Below, piece by piece: positions 35,101-50,100 of a stretch of DNA of 64,000 nucleotides. Positions within the stretch are counted from its first letter, which is position 1. Each line of letters starts with the position of its first letter. The stretch is from Hydractinia symbiolongicarpus. Taxonomy: Eukaryota; Cnidaria; Hydrozoa; Anthoathecata; Hydractiniidae. Location: assembly GCF_029227915.1 (NCBI RefSeq), contig NC_079885.1, positions 13,281,001 to 13,345,000 on the forward strand, given 5' to 3'. Below the pieces are notes generated by a model. It saw only the letters and a program-made list of their open reading frames with translations. It searched no databases and was not told the DNA's origin. Made by a program: the position numbers and the translations under genes.

Positions 35101-38100
35101 TAATCGTGTGTAGATTGTAACATTCAGTATCAGCTGAACTACCTTCACTTTCATCATGATCTTCCTTGACTCCATCAATTTTTTTTTCCTCTACATTTTC
35201 TTCTTCAATCTCCTGATTATCATCATCTTCGTCATCGTCTTCTTCAGTGAGATCAATCTGCTGTGGAACGTTCTGTTCTTGACCATTATCCTCAGAAATA
35301 GCTGTTTCTTGCGACTGATCTAAATGATGTGCAAACAAATAAAGCAACAGTAATATGTAAAGATTGCAAAGCTGAGCAATAAGAGCAATATAAATATAAG
35401 TCTATAAACCTTTGACAAACATTAAGTAATACTGAAGAAAAGAGGTACAAATTTCGGAGGTTACAAGAACTAGTAATAATACGATCTTGATTGATCAGGT
35501 AGATTCTGCAGTCAATTTCCCCTCAATGTATTTTTAAGCATATCAACTTTTTAAGGTTGAAAATGGGTGATAGATAGACATTTATTACCAAGAATCAAGA
35601 TTAATGTCAATGTTTAAGAATGTTACCTTCACTTTCTTCTTGTGATAATGGAGGTTGCGATTGATCTACCAACTGATCTATAGCAGAATAAGGATGTTAA
35701 CAAGACATAGCTTGCAGAAGAAATTGTTGTTATACATAAAAAAATACGGCTTATTATATGTAGCAAATATTAAAATTTTCACATGGAAGCTAAAATATTT
35801 TCATGCCTCAAACATTTTATAAATAAGGGGAGAAACAATTTTTTATTCATCCATGCAAATTCCGCGATGGTAAAAAATATTCTGTCATAATTAAAAAATA
35901 ATTTTGCAAGGAAAAAATATTTTATATATTCAGTTATGTGGAATATGCTTTCCGAGGATTAGTTTTTGCATGGCACAAAATGCTCTACATGTAAACAAAA
36001 AAATCTGCAGGTTATCTATTATTCTCAAAAACATTATCTTGATGTCATATAGTAAAGATACTTTCTGCATCGCCAACATATGACTAGCAGCAATATACAC
36101 TTTGGGGAGGAGGAGAATAGAGCCAGGAGAACATGGAAAGTTTGGGTCCATGAAGCAGTGTATATTTAGTACCTGAGTGACAATTGTTGAAGATTAAAAA
36201 ACCTTTTAGCATGTATGTCATGTGGTTAAGGTGCCCTTTTGAGGCTGTCAACCGACTTTTTCAGTTAAAAATGTATAATAAACAAGAAAAAAGCTGTCCT
36301 TCATGAAAGGTTTCGTGGAGTTCTTTGTTCCTTTATGATCTTCAAACAATGGGCTTCTCTTTTTTAGGAAAGAATCTTGGGTAGCAACCTCTGCTACATT
36401 AAACGGCGAAAAAAAAACATTTTCAGAATAAAAATTATTTGCAAAACCATACTACAGCTGTATGATTTACCAAACTTGTCCAATAACTTTAATGAAAAAC
36501 AAATATGCTATCAAAAGTTACAGCTCGCACACTGCAGTACTATCAAGATCAATGCAAATTTATATGTTATGCAGCATCTTTGTTGTTAATGTTTCTCTTT
36601 AATAAGTACACAATTGTTCTGAATAATTTTAGTCAGAATTAATTCATTATGGTGTTTTGATTATAAAGATGAATTGCTAAAACTGAATATTTTGAAAAGG
36701 ATATTAGTAATAAAGCTATAAAGAGTGTTAAATTTGGAAATATATAGATATATAGTAAAGAAATAACCTTTAGTAACCGAAAGTGTAAAAAGAAAAAAGA
36801 TTCTAAAAGGGTTATTGCCATCTTAAAACTGCATACTTATTTTTCTTCGTTCGTGTGGTCTATTTGCGTTATTGAAAGGGGACTGCTAACTACAACATTG
36901 CAAGCATCTTCTTCTAGACTTGTCAATACTATGAATGTCCTAGCATTTCAAAAAATTACATAAGCCAGCACAAAATAAGTTAAGTAAAGAGATGGAACAG
37001 CTGATGGAATTAGTAGTTAAGTAGGTGTATTATGGCGAAAGAGAACGAACCTCACACAAACGTATTCTTAAATATGCTTGGCATATTGGCAACTGTATGG
37101 GTGTTCCCAATTCCAATGATAATCTATTTAATGACGGCTTAAAAATCATGGTCGTGGAGTGCAAATTTTGTGATAATCTTTTTCTGTCAAATAAAAAATT
37201 CAAGCTGTTGGAAAATCGCAGAAAGACTAACAACTAAGAAAGATTAAGTTAAATATGCAAAAATATTTCTTGCATGTAGGAAGAATAATTTTGCTACATA
37301 TAATCAACCACAGAAAACTAGTTGTAAGCTCATGGAAATCTACAGCAATTTGTCACCATTACTCCAAGTAATCTATAAGTAATCTGTAATATCTATGAAC
37401 CACAGAAGGAAAGTTGGTATTAATATATAAACTAGTTGTTAGCCCGTGGAAAATTCCACTGGGCATCGTTTATCACACAATTTCCCACATCACTACTTCG
37501 TGCATCCTGACCCATCTGTAAAGTAATGAAATTTGCTTAGACGGGGGTTATTACAATGATTATAGTTGCGATTATAAAGGCGTTTTCGATTTAAAAACAC
37601 TGTGATTTGACTTAGCTTATAAAAAAACAGACATCTGGTATTATGATATAGAATAGCAGGAGGACAGACGTCGAAACACTGGTTTTTATACACAATATAT
37701 AAAAATGTTTTCATGTAATAAAAACATTTTTATATATTGTGAAAAGAAAATGGCATAAAAAAAATGTTTTTTGTCAAAATTTTGATTCCAAAAAGCGATA
37801 ATTACATTACGTCTGCCATTATCAAACAAAAGGCAATTGGGTTCGTACATATTTTGATTTGTGACGTCGCAAGGCGTCCATAGCTCAAAAAGATTTGTAA
37901 GATGATGAATAAAGTCTCGTCACATTAGGTGAAGAGTTCACAGTATTTTACGCTCACAGAGAAGAGAAAAAATTTAAAAAGTGTCAAGGCAAACTAGTAT
38001 ATCCAAGTATTTAAAGTCGTAGCAAATATAATTTTCGAGAAATTTAATAACATGAATTTATATTGCACATAACATTTATATTGCACAAATCCTAGCAAAT

Positions 38101-41100
38101 TAACTAAAAACACCTGCTGTCTTGAAAGATGTTTTTTTACTATTTATAACAGTGAAACTAAACTAACTACAAAGTATTCTTATTCCAACACATAAATAAA
38201 ATTATTTTCAGACAATCGCAAGAAACGTACGTACTACAGTTTATTCGTTCAACATTTCCTCGCTATGTTCATTCAGAATGCTTTTGTTTACTTCCCGGCG
38301 GAATTATTTACACTGGTTTGTAATTTACTAAACAGAAAGTCCTTATCGATAATGTCATTGCAGCGACCTAAAATATCTCAAGAACCAACGCTCACATGTA
38401 AAAACATTTACACATTTCTTATTTATGCTATAATGAACAATTTAAGTCCAACTTGTTATCAATTGTTAGTTCACCTTAAGTGCAGGTATACAGTGTGTCA
38501 CAACTTCAGTGGAGTGCTTACAGTGATAAGGTAGGGCACAATGTTGGGCATTAGGTTATAACCTGTAGTAACCCTGTCATAGCAAAAACAGTCATCCAGC
38601 GTTTTGTTGAAGAAGAAGTTCCTGTGAATGTTCAAAAATTAATCGTGAGTGACACCAGGATGAGAGCTTAGCATTCTATGTGGAGTGCTTACATCAATGT
38701 GCCCTATAGGTGTTGTACCCTTTTCAAAAAAAACACTAAAATTAACCCTATTGTTTCATTGAATCAATACACTTTAAAGTGTATATTACAGTAAAACTTG
38801 TAGCTACCTAACTGCATTTAGCATAAGAATTATTGACTCAGAATTTTATTTAAGCCAAACTGCATTTGGCTATTTTCATTTTTTTTACCCAAAGAGGTAG
38901 TTAAAGAGCTAATATCTACAACCCAAGCACAGGAGAAATAATGTTAGTTTGGATAAAAAAACTCAATCCCAAACTGATTAAAAACATTAAAAGCATAATA
39001 ACTAAGGCTAGCTAGCTAGTTACCTAGCTAGCTGGCTTTAGGTTCCTCCCTGAAAATCAAGTTTGTAGTCAAAATCTTAAAATTACTTAAAAAAGATTTA
39101 TATATGGCTAGAAAACGTGACAATATATTTATGTTACCATTAAGAAAAAAAATATTACAAAAATAAAACGCGTTTAGAAAATAGAGTCAAAAAGTGACCT
39201 ATAAACCCCTACTTAACACCACCAAAATGGCTTTCGTCAGCCTGGCACTACCCGTTGCATATTCCTTCGTTGTCATAACGAGGCCTCAAAGAACTTGGAT
39301 AGGTTTTTCCAAAAAATTATGTTTCTTAATTGGTCTACTATGTGCGAGCAGTCAAAATAAAATATGTTAAAAATGGTGTGCTGCAGAAATTCCGAAACAG
39401 ACAGAATATAGCCATTAACAAACAAACAAAGAGATGACCAAATTAGATGTGTCAAAAAACTCATCAGAAACATGCAAAAAGGGACATTGCTTTATCTCAA
39501 GCACCAAAATATCAGTTTTCTGCCATTTAGATTTTACCAGTAAAAACACAAAACATCAAAAAATGGACAGATAGAGTATGAACTTTTGGTAACATTGGAG
39601 TAAGAAATTACAATAACAAAGAAATTACAATAACAACAATAAAATAACACGTACTTGAAGGTACAATGCTTAATGGTGTTTGAGGGACTTGATCTTCTGC
39701 ACCCATTAAATCTACTCTGGTTTCATCAAGATGAACACCTAAGAGGAGGATATAAATTATTAATAACAAAAAGTTATTTACACTTTTTAATGCAAACAAC
39801 TTTATAACAATTCCACAATTTCAGTATTACGGTTACAGTAAATTCCTCGTCATTGATATTTACTCTCTATCCTCACATGTCCTGAATAAAAGTGTGTATT
39901 AAACAGTTCGCAAAAAGATCAGGGTATAAGAAATTATATGCACTTTACAGACATAATAATTACTTTCAATGATGAATTTTCTATTTTCTTACTTGTATCT
40001 TTAAATCTATATTATAATACCCGTATACGTCTGTCTGTCACGCAAAATGGTAGCGCAAGTAGCGAGACGCACGCAATGCGGTGTAAAAAGAACGTGCGAA
40101 CCCATGGATATTTCCGCGGGCCACCGACTAGTATAAAAATAATTTCGATATTTAACTTAGAGCTTTCCCACCTTTTATCATGAAGTAATGAAATTTACTT
40201 GAGCGGTGTTCATATTATGATTATTGGTGCATTTAGAATGGCGGTTTTGATTACAAAACCCCATTTATTTAAATTGGCTCAGACAGCTAAAATATAGATG
40301 TTATTAGCTTTAATAAGGTAATGAATACCTCGAAAATTTAGCCATTGTTTTCCTAACTGGCTCTATATGTATTGTTTCTGTATTCTTCTATGTAAAACTT
40401 TGAAAAATATAGCTAGCTAGCTAAGTTAAAAAAGTTTGAAATTTTTCTGTCAGAAAAGCTTATTTAGGTGCAAGGTTAGTGCTTATAATTGGATGTCGAA
40501 TATGATATTTAGATGATTTAAGATGTTATTCTTGTACTCAGTGTTTACAAAATTTTTTTCTTGTAAGTCATTAAATTCAAAAATCATTAGCCTTATTTCG
40601 AACCTTTGTGTTGCCTTGTCAACGACCTTATTTAAATCAAAACGCAGGATAATTGAGAAAATTGAGATTTAAGAAGATTTTTACAATACTGTAGAAGATT
40701 TTCGTCAAAAATAAAGAGAACTGTGATTTTTATACGCATATTTATGTGTCCAAGATAAAAAGAAAAAAGGGGTTTAAGTAAGCGGGTAATCATAAGCTAT
40801 AAGAGAGGAACAACCCAAGCTATGCATAAATAACGTAAGCATAAAATACAAAGACATTTCACCTGTTTGATCAAGGGCTGGTGTATTGCTGGAAGATGGA
40901 GGTTGCTCATGGGTTGAGAAGGAAAACGTGGGTAGGCGCACAAGAGGAGAACTAAAATATGATGCCAAACAAACTCAAGATAGAGACAAAAAGTTGACAC
41001 AAGTGTATGCAACATGCATACTATAGTTGAAGTCACATGTATGTTATCCAACTTACAAAATATTTTATTTACCTTACAGCTTCTGCAAACCCATCTGTTC

Positions 41101-44100
41101 TTTTTGGCATATACAACGTTGGAGTGCTGGGCACCGTTGAGTCATCAGTATCTTCATAATATCCAGTATGGCCTTGACCCTGCTAAAAGACAAAATTAGC
41201 TATGCTCAAAGAACAAGTACAGTGACATAAGTGTGCCAAAAACTATAGCATACACACATACATGTTATTCAGCAGACATACATACATGTTATTCAAATGT
41301 TGTTAATTCGAACATTTGATAATTTTTATAACGGCAACAAAATTTCTCAAAGGAATTTATATTCATTAATTTATCAAACAAATTTGTTTTAAATGGGCAC
41401 CCACTTGACAAGTACACACGTACCGGCATGAGTGAGAATGATGGAAGTTGCGCACGTACTCTAGGATGAGACCTGAAAAAGTAATAGATTTATTTTATTA
41501 AGTATGTTTAACCTTTCCATACCTCAATGGTACTAATTTTCCCAGGTAGAAAAAAATGGAATTTGCAGGTATTATTTTTTGCGGATGACATGTTAATAAA
41601 TATTTTTAAAAAAAGCCTTTTTTCATAAAACATAAGTACACTTTTAACGATCTTTTGTGATCTTAGGGTCACCCTTTTATTTTTTGTGTGAATGAATTTT
41701 GCTCTTTTTCATTAAAATGTAAAGAGTTATTGGAAAATAAATAGCCATGGAAATTAGTATCATCAAGGTGCACGAGAAAAAATGTGAATATTTGCATTTA
41801 TCTCACCTTTGCCGAAGCAACTCTTGAGGGGATCGTTGTAGAGATCTTTCAACTTGAAGCTGATTTTCCCTGGATGAACCAATACCACTCTGAAACAAAT
41901 ATAACTAGGTTGAAATAATTTTTTTTAACAAGCAGAGTGAAATTCTTAAAAAAATAAACACTGTGTACTAGTCACTTGTCCCTTATCCTCATTTTAACAT
42001 TTTAAGAGATTGGATACAGAAAAAGATTGGATACAGAAAGAAATTGGACACAGAAAAAACTGCGGCATGTGGACATCTTAGGATTAATAGAATTTTTAAA
42101 CTAAATGTTCAACTAGCATATAACGTATTTGTCAGCTACAGTCAATTTTTCTCAATCGAATACTTTCATTTCTCTCACCAAGCAATCCCGAAAAGTGCAT
42201 TTCTTTTTAAAAAAAATACATTACAGGAGCGCTTTCAACCAGATAAGGAAAGGGTTACAATATAATAATGTAGTCATTTTTTCTACATTTGCATCATTTT
42301 GACCTTTTTCATGATTCAATAAATGTTTTCGATATGTCCATTTGTTTCTCCTAAAGCAACATATATAGGGTTGCAAATTAAAAAAAAAACTATTTACCTG
42401 TAAAGGAACTGCATCAGTTGGTCCTTCCATAGCATCATCATCACCATCTTCTGCCACTTCTGCAAGTAGTTCGTCTTCTTCTAGGCCTTCCTGCGGATCT
42501 ATATTGCAAGAGAAAAAAGATATCCAGTTTAACTTAACTTAGAACAAAAACATAAATAAACTAGTTATATTAGTCATATTTTTATAGCACAAAAATAATG
42601 ATATTTGAAAATCCAATCTGCTAAGAACCACAGCACAAGCAGAACTAATTAATGGCAACAAGGATTTCTTCACTACCTAACCTCAGTTAAATGTCTACAA
42701 TGTCTACAATTGTGTTCAAAAACTTGGAATAAATGCTTAATTTTGAATATCATAATATTTAGCAATAATTTACGTCATCTCAATATTATACCCACGTACT
42801 TAATCAGTTTTTGTTTTACTGCACACTCGTGCTTCATTACTCCACCTCAGTTTGTTCTCTGTAGTGCTATGATTAATTTATAAAGTCACTTTATAAAAAA
42901 AATAACTCCTTCTAATTCTCACCCCCACCTGTTTCCAGCTGTTGGTCTTCATTAGGTTCAATTCGTTGCCTTTTCACCCCAGGCTCTTCGCCTTCGTCTT
43001 CTCCAAGTGAGACACTAAAATGTTAACAAGTTGATTTGGGTGCTTGGACTTACCACATAACCTGAGAACAAATCTTCTCACTATGGAGTTTCACACATTG
43101 GAAGAAGTTGTAGAAAGCCAAAGAAATAAGTTCTGTAAATCATGATCACTGTATATTTAATAGAATTTGGATTCATTGTTAAAATATTAAGCCTGACAAG
43201 AAAGGTCCCTTTTAAAAGTGAATAAGAATAGAAAATAAAATATCTTATTTCTCACATGTTAATCAATTACACTTCTGATAAGTTGTCCAATGAAAAAACT
43301 ACTTACACATCACTGTCTGCTCGGTCCATTTCCAGGTCAGCATGACACCGTTTACTACTCGGTACTCTTGAGGCATCATCTGATGTCGATGAAGCAGCCT
43401 CCCTACGACATCAAACAGTGCAATAAAATTAAAGATTGCAGACGAAACGGTGAAAGAGTGGATATAGTGTGCAATTTAAGGGGAACAAAAGTTAAAATTT
43501 TGTTGTTGTATTATGGTTTTATGGTCGAAACGAAACAGCATTAGACGATAACAAAGACGTTTTTTCTATCATTTATTTTTACCCTAACAGTGAATAAGAC
43601 AAAATGAAAATTTAATTGGTTATGACATCATAGTGACATAATTCTTCGTTTTTTTTATATGAATACCGATGCTGTTGGAGATCGTTCTTTAATATAGTAT
43701 TTCTGACATAAATAATTGCTACAAATACTTTGCACAGTAAAAAATTGCACGTGTATGCCATATAATGCTAGTGTTAATTAAATCTGAAGTTAGGGCTTCT
43801 CCAGAAGATGGAAAGCTTATCCATCATATTCGAAATACAACAAACTTTTAATACGGAATAATGATAGGCTGCTAGACTACAATAATATATCAAATTGCTG
43901 TGAACAACCTATATGAAAATTATATACAAAATGTAATAAAAAAGAAAGACGCTTTTGCATCTGTGATAAAACGTTATTTTGGGCTATTGACGTTGCTTCT
44001 TTTTATTATCTATATTACAGTTCTCACATATTGCAATATCCTCATCAATTTCCACTATGGTACTGCATGTCAATAGTAATAGTCTTTCATTTAAATTTTT

Positions 44101-47100
44101 GTGTTTTCTAATGCCTTCAGCAATATTATAGACTGCTGTAATAATGCAGAGAAGAAATTTAATTTTGCAATTACAAATTCCTAATTCAAGAACACTCCAA
44201 TCTTCATTAATTTGAGAGGCTTTTACAGCTGACAATAAAGGCTTATCAGTGGTTTCTGAAAGAAAAACAAGTTGTATTAGCGGCCATTTAAATGAAAAAT
44301 ATTATAAAATTAAAGTATAGGTTTTGTTATGGGTTCACAGATTTTGAGTTCATCTTACCACATAATTAAAGCATATGTGAAGTTTTCTATGTCCAGTACA
44401 AATTAGTATTACCCATTAGTTAACAGCCAATTTTTTCCTATATATACAGGTAGTGGCACTCGAGGGCAAAAATATGCTGATATCAGTAGCAAAAATATGA
44501 AAATCAGGTTTATGAGCCAAAACACAATGAGGACTATAGAACAGAGACCCCTTTATGACATTTGATAATGGGGGTTGGTCATATCTTGACATATTTATTT
44601 AATATTTTGAGCCACCTTGTACCATGCCATAGCTACAGTCTCAATTGATTTTAAATAATGGTTCAAAGTACAAGTAGCTATATACACTATGTTAAGTAGC
44701 TAGCATAATTTTCAGAGGATTCTATAATTTTAATAATAAAGTAGCCAGCTATACTTTCCATAACAGCTAACAGTCAAAACTTGAGTATATAGCTAGCTAG
44801 GTATGCAGGGTATTGTATGCTGGTCAAATATGTTATCGCAGTAAAGGTTTTTCATAAGTGAATTTCTGCAGATTTTTAGGTTTCTTTTACAGGGTATTGT
44901 TGTTGTAGCTAAAGTTTCCGGGTTAAATACTTAGTACAGGTATATATTATGTCATAAATGCTGTGGAGCACTTACAGCGATACAGCATTAAAGATTAATA
45001 TATTTTTCAAAACCTTACGCTTTCCACATTTCTAATGAAACCTATTACAACCCTATCAAAGCAAATAGCGTTGTTGTGCATTTTTTAACATGTAGAATAA
45101 GTTACGGTGGATGTTTAAACGTTAAATGGCACCAGGTTGACCAGTTAGTGTAGGTAAATCATGTTGCAGATGAGGGTGGAACAGAAAAAAACTTTCTCAC
45201 AACTTATTTACACGGCATAAAATTTAAATTAGATATTTGGCATTGCTTAAGAAGTACATTTCAAACTTCTCTGGGGCGAAATCTATCTGATTTATTTTAA
45301 TCATGAGAATTGCTTTTAATGTTTTCTGCACATGTATCTTTGCGAAAATTAAAATGCTGCCAAAAACCGTTTATCTACATCTCCGAAACTGGCAAAATTC
45401 AGGAACTCAGGAAATATGATAATAGTGAAATAATATTTGTGGTTTCATTTCATGAAACTGGTGTAAAAACATAACATGCTAAGTTTCAAGTGATTATTTC
45501 AATGTTTATTCAGCACAAACAATATCTGTTGCATAGTTGCAAAAAAAAAAAAAAAAAAAAAAAAATTAAAAAAATTATCAATTTGAATTTCGAAACAACA
45601 ACAAAAAGATTCACAAAAAAAAAGAGTTTATTTTCAAGTTTATATGCTATATGTTCATGCTCATTGAGGATTTAAACAAACATAGTAACGTCATATTTCA
45701 CTGCACCCTGTTTATATGTTATTTACATGAAATTGTTCCTGTAAACACAATAGGTGATTTCTTTAAACACAGAAGTGTGGATTTTACACTTGGGGCGAAT
45801 TGAAATCTCCACGTAAACGCCTCCTAACAACAACATCAAACAATGTCAACAACATGGTATTTTTGTACAAGTACAAAATTTTATGTGTACAATCTCTGCT
45901 TATGGAGCCCATATCAGTTACCTGTACGTAAAATTTAAAAAAAATTAGTGCCACTGGCTCAATTTTCACGAATGACACCACAAAATAAAGAAACCGTGTT
46001 TTGCTGGTTTGTGTAACCTACACTAAGATCTAAGTGTGATATATATCAGAATTATTTGTCTTTGAACAAAAATAGTGTTTTTCGTTACAAACTGTGCAGA
46101 AGAAATGGAAATAAACGTGCTCAATTAAACTGCAGCTGCCTAATTAGACCTTTTCTAGTTAAACAGTTTATTACTAAATTTTTCCTGAAAGAATGTTTGT
46201 CCAACAGTCTGATAATGTTTGTCCAACAGTCTGATATATCAGAACAAACTGGCAGTTACTTTTGATCAGGAAAATTTTTGCTATCAGGAATTTTTTTGAT
46301 TAATAATTTGAGAGAACCAGCATCTAGAAGTTACAGTAACAAAAACTTTGCTGTTTAGGGGGCCAGCAACAAAAATTTTTTGCAAATCTTTCAACAAAGG
46401 TTAGACCCCTCCTCCCCTTCACAGAAAAAATTGTGAAGCATGACAAAAGTTATTCATCAAAAAACATAGAATTATTTCTTTACTCATGCTGTTATGCAAA
46501 CAAAAAATGTGACGCCTTCAATTATCACCTATGTGATTGTTTGCCTAGAAAAAAATCTTTGACTTGTTCCAAAATATCCATTGTGAGGGGGTTAGAACTA
46601 ACATGTAAAGCACACTTTGTGTAGCAACTTACTGTCCAATAAAGATTAAGTCACAGGAAACTAATATTCGCAGAACCACTTGTACCCCTTTAGGTGAAAG
46701 TGTGCGAAGGCGGAATAAAGTTGTTATTGTTCGTCCCTAACAGATATTAAACCGATTTACCCAGGTCCCCTTAAAACATAAACTCGTAGTTAGAAAACTG
46801 CCAAATTCAAACATGAAATACTTTTCTGAGAAAGTAACAAAGTTTCAGATGAGGAAAAGTTTTCTAATAGCTTTCTGTGTAACAATGGAACAATAAAATG
46901 TGAATGCATTCAGGCAGGTAAAAAATATTAACAACGGGCACAGTAATTGAAAAAAATGCCAGCCTTTTGGACTTTTTTTCGTGCAAAAATTTTATGAATT
47001 TTATAAATATACATTTTTCTCTATATGGGCCAGGATTATACCTGAATATGCACACATGTATAATAATTGCTAATTTTGTAAATATTGGCAAGTCATCAAG

Positions 47101-50100
47101 CTATACATAAATACATAATTACTGCTTTCGTTAATGTATCAGGCTGGGGAAAATTCGATCGAGTGAATTTAAGGGGTCAGATACAGGTAGCTAGCATCAC
47201 TCTTAAAGCTAGCTATGCACACACAAAAAGATGATTCATAAGTATTATTCCAGAAATATGTGGACACTTGTTCTGCGTACTTTATTCGTATTTAGTTAGT
47301 GAATTAGAGCTAAAGCTGTATCAAACTTGCCAGTTCAGTTAGTTAGCTATAAAGAATAATGTACATTAAATTTAGCTAGCAACTAATTAAGGTAATTAAT
47401 AAAAACGTTAATCTGATAGTTCTTAATATAATAGTAAGTATTGGCTTTTAAGCCAAAAATCTAAACATACATAAAAGTATAGCTAGCCTTACTTCTTCGC
47501 AGCTTGCAAATTAGGGCTCTAAAGAAGTTGTATCAAATGTGTTCTAATATGTGAAAAACGTTACCTGTTTCAAAAGGATTACCTGTGGTACAATACACAA
47601 GTTTTCAGATATGTTTAAATGCATAAATATATAATTAGTGGCCAAATGTGCCGTTAAAGAAATCAAACAGTAGGTAAATCTGGAAACCAAAACCTCACTC
47701 TGCCCATACAGCACGAGCTAAAAGTCCTCCATAACTTGTTTCAGATAAAAATACTACATGACAAGAAAAACAAGAAACAATAGAATCCATCGGACCTTTT
47801 ATTTGTCTGTACCAAATGGATAGACCCTATTGAATTTAAACAGAGATGTTCTTATTATACACTTAAAGTAACAACAAGGTCTACTTACAAAGCTGGTTCT
47901 TCATCAATGTTTGGCACGATATCTGTTACATCCACATCTCTTTCTTGTACCTGTACAGTAACTCGGGCCACAGGTGCCTTGAAAGAACGGTCAGCTGCAA
48001 GACGGCTGCTTGATGATGCAGCGCGGCCCTGTATCTCTGCCACTTGGGGGGAGACAGGAGCAGTAATAGGTAGAGCAGTAATCGGTAGAGCAGACACTGA
48101 TGGAACAGGTGTGGGTGCTTGCACACTTTGAGTGACTGGTGTAGGACTGATCATGGCTGTTGGAGCAGCATGAGCAAGTGGGCGGATGCTCGCTGTAGGT
48201 GTGATGGTTTGTGGGTGAAATTTTGACACAGGTTGGTTTGGTGTGGCTGTAGGCCGTACAGTGGCGGTAAGTGGAGCTATGTAAGAAAATATCACAATAA
48301 CATTTAACAATACTAAATTGATTAAATTCATTAGGTCATTCTGTAATGTATTTTTTAAAAATAATGTACTACACCCAAGATCTTTAAGATACACCATGTA
48401 TCATGACACAAACAAACACACACTGCAAGAAAAAACAGAAAAGTACTTTACCAGATGATTCTATAGATGATGGTACTTCAGCTGATTTTGATGGATTTTG
48501 TGAAAGGGATTGGACTCTCGAAGTTTTTTGTTGAGTAGCAACATTTTTGAATTTTGAATTTTCCCTTCAAAAAGTAAAATAGTATATGAATCATCTCCAA
48601 TTGCATTTCAAAATTGTTTGTTTCATAAAAAATACTTTATTGGCAAAAAAAATAATTCTGAAAAATAGACAAACAACGTGAAAGTCACGGTGAAGAATTA
48701 CTGTATTCTCTCTATTTAACGCCCACTTTCTAATTAACGCCCATGACATGTTTTATGTAAAAGGGGTGCTTATTAGAATTTTACGCTTAAATCAAATAAA
48801 GACAAAATGTGTAAACGTTTAGTATATTTATAATATTTCAAGCAATAAGTAGACAGTTACAAAAGTTTTAAATCAAGAAAAATTCTGTAGTTTGATTTTT
48901 TTTTATGTTATAGGTCCAGCGTAACAATTTTTTTTTTCGCTTGTACGCTTGTTCTTGACATTTTTGACATTTTCTGTCATCAGTAATTTTAGACCTGTTA
49001 AGGGATGTGCATTTAAACTTTATTAATGCAAAAGTACTATAAAGGAGAATTGATTACCATATTTTTCTTGCCAAACGACACTTGCTTGCTTGTCCCAGAC
49101 CTCTTAAATTTTTGCTGATGACCCTATAACTTGGGATCTGCACGTCGGTTTGCAATCAAATTTTGTGAGTAAACAAGGCCTATACAAGCTTACCCAGAAA
49201 ATTTTATTGCAAACCAAATTGTGGAATCCGAGTTATGGGGTCATTGGAAAAAATTAGGAGGCCTGAAAAAAATATAGGAAAATCGACCACTTCGTTATTC
49301 GTATTTTTAAAATAAGAAATACATGTATTTTTCAAAATATGAAATTTGTATTCCTATTTTTAGAAATAAAAATTTTGTATTTCGTGTTTTCAATAATAGA
49401 AATTCAAATTTCGTAAACATTTGAAAATCATAAACTTTTATTTCTATTTCCTTGCTGCAATATAAAAAGACAAAACTGTTAAATAAAACAGATAAATATG
49501 AAGAGAACGATTTTTTTGTAAGAATTGGTTTCTACGAAAATGGTTTCACACAAAGCTTTATGTCGTAATCTATTTTACAGTCACAAACATAAGACTTTAG
49601 GAAGCTAAAACATCGCTGCATTTTGATTTACATATTGCTTTAAAATGATGAGAAAACAACTCTGCAAAACTTAAAATCATTGCATTTTGTTTTAATATGA
49701 CGAGAAAATGACCCTGCAAAGTTTAAAAATCTCCGTATTTCATTCTAAAATGACAAGAAAATGACCCTGCGAAGCTTACAAATTGCCATATTTTGTTCTA
49801 AATTAATGAAAAATGTCCCTTTAAATCCCAAAAATCAACATATTTCATTAAAAAAAAAACACATTAAAAAAAACAAAGACACAGGGATACTAAAGTTGCA
49901 CGTCGATGCATTGTGTTCTTAGATGATGAAAAATGACCCGCCCTATTTTGTTATCAAGTTATCAAAATAGGTAGCCTTATTTGTAAAATAGCTGAAGACA
50001 GAAGTTATCATTTCTTTCTAAAAAACTGCAACACACTCGTGTAAACCGTAAACATCAATGTATTGTGTTTCAAAATCAAGAAAACGGGATATGCCAAGCT

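Larger units (their letters stand above)
35678..39654. other. TPR intron of about 4 kb, repeats only
   Basis: Holds a strong hairpin at 37691-37741, a fragment of dispersed repeat family A near 38505-38700, and CCCGTGGAAAATTCCAC near 37440-37465, the inverted end motif seen in the MITE copies at 40007 and 57721. No gene seen. Confidence 0.5.
43403..47888. other. Largest TPR intron (about 4.5 kb)
   Basis: Contains an unassigned minus-strand frame (43984-44256), repeat family A copy 3 (44437-45520) and a 25-A run at 45541-45565. The rest is AT-rich with CTAGCTAG strings; no gene supported. Confidence 0.5.

Noticed and set aside
43984-44256. Idea that this frame is an extra or alternative TPR exon
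   Set aside because: The upstream exon ends in phase 2 and joining yields an immediate TGA; TPR exons on both sides already join in phase without it.
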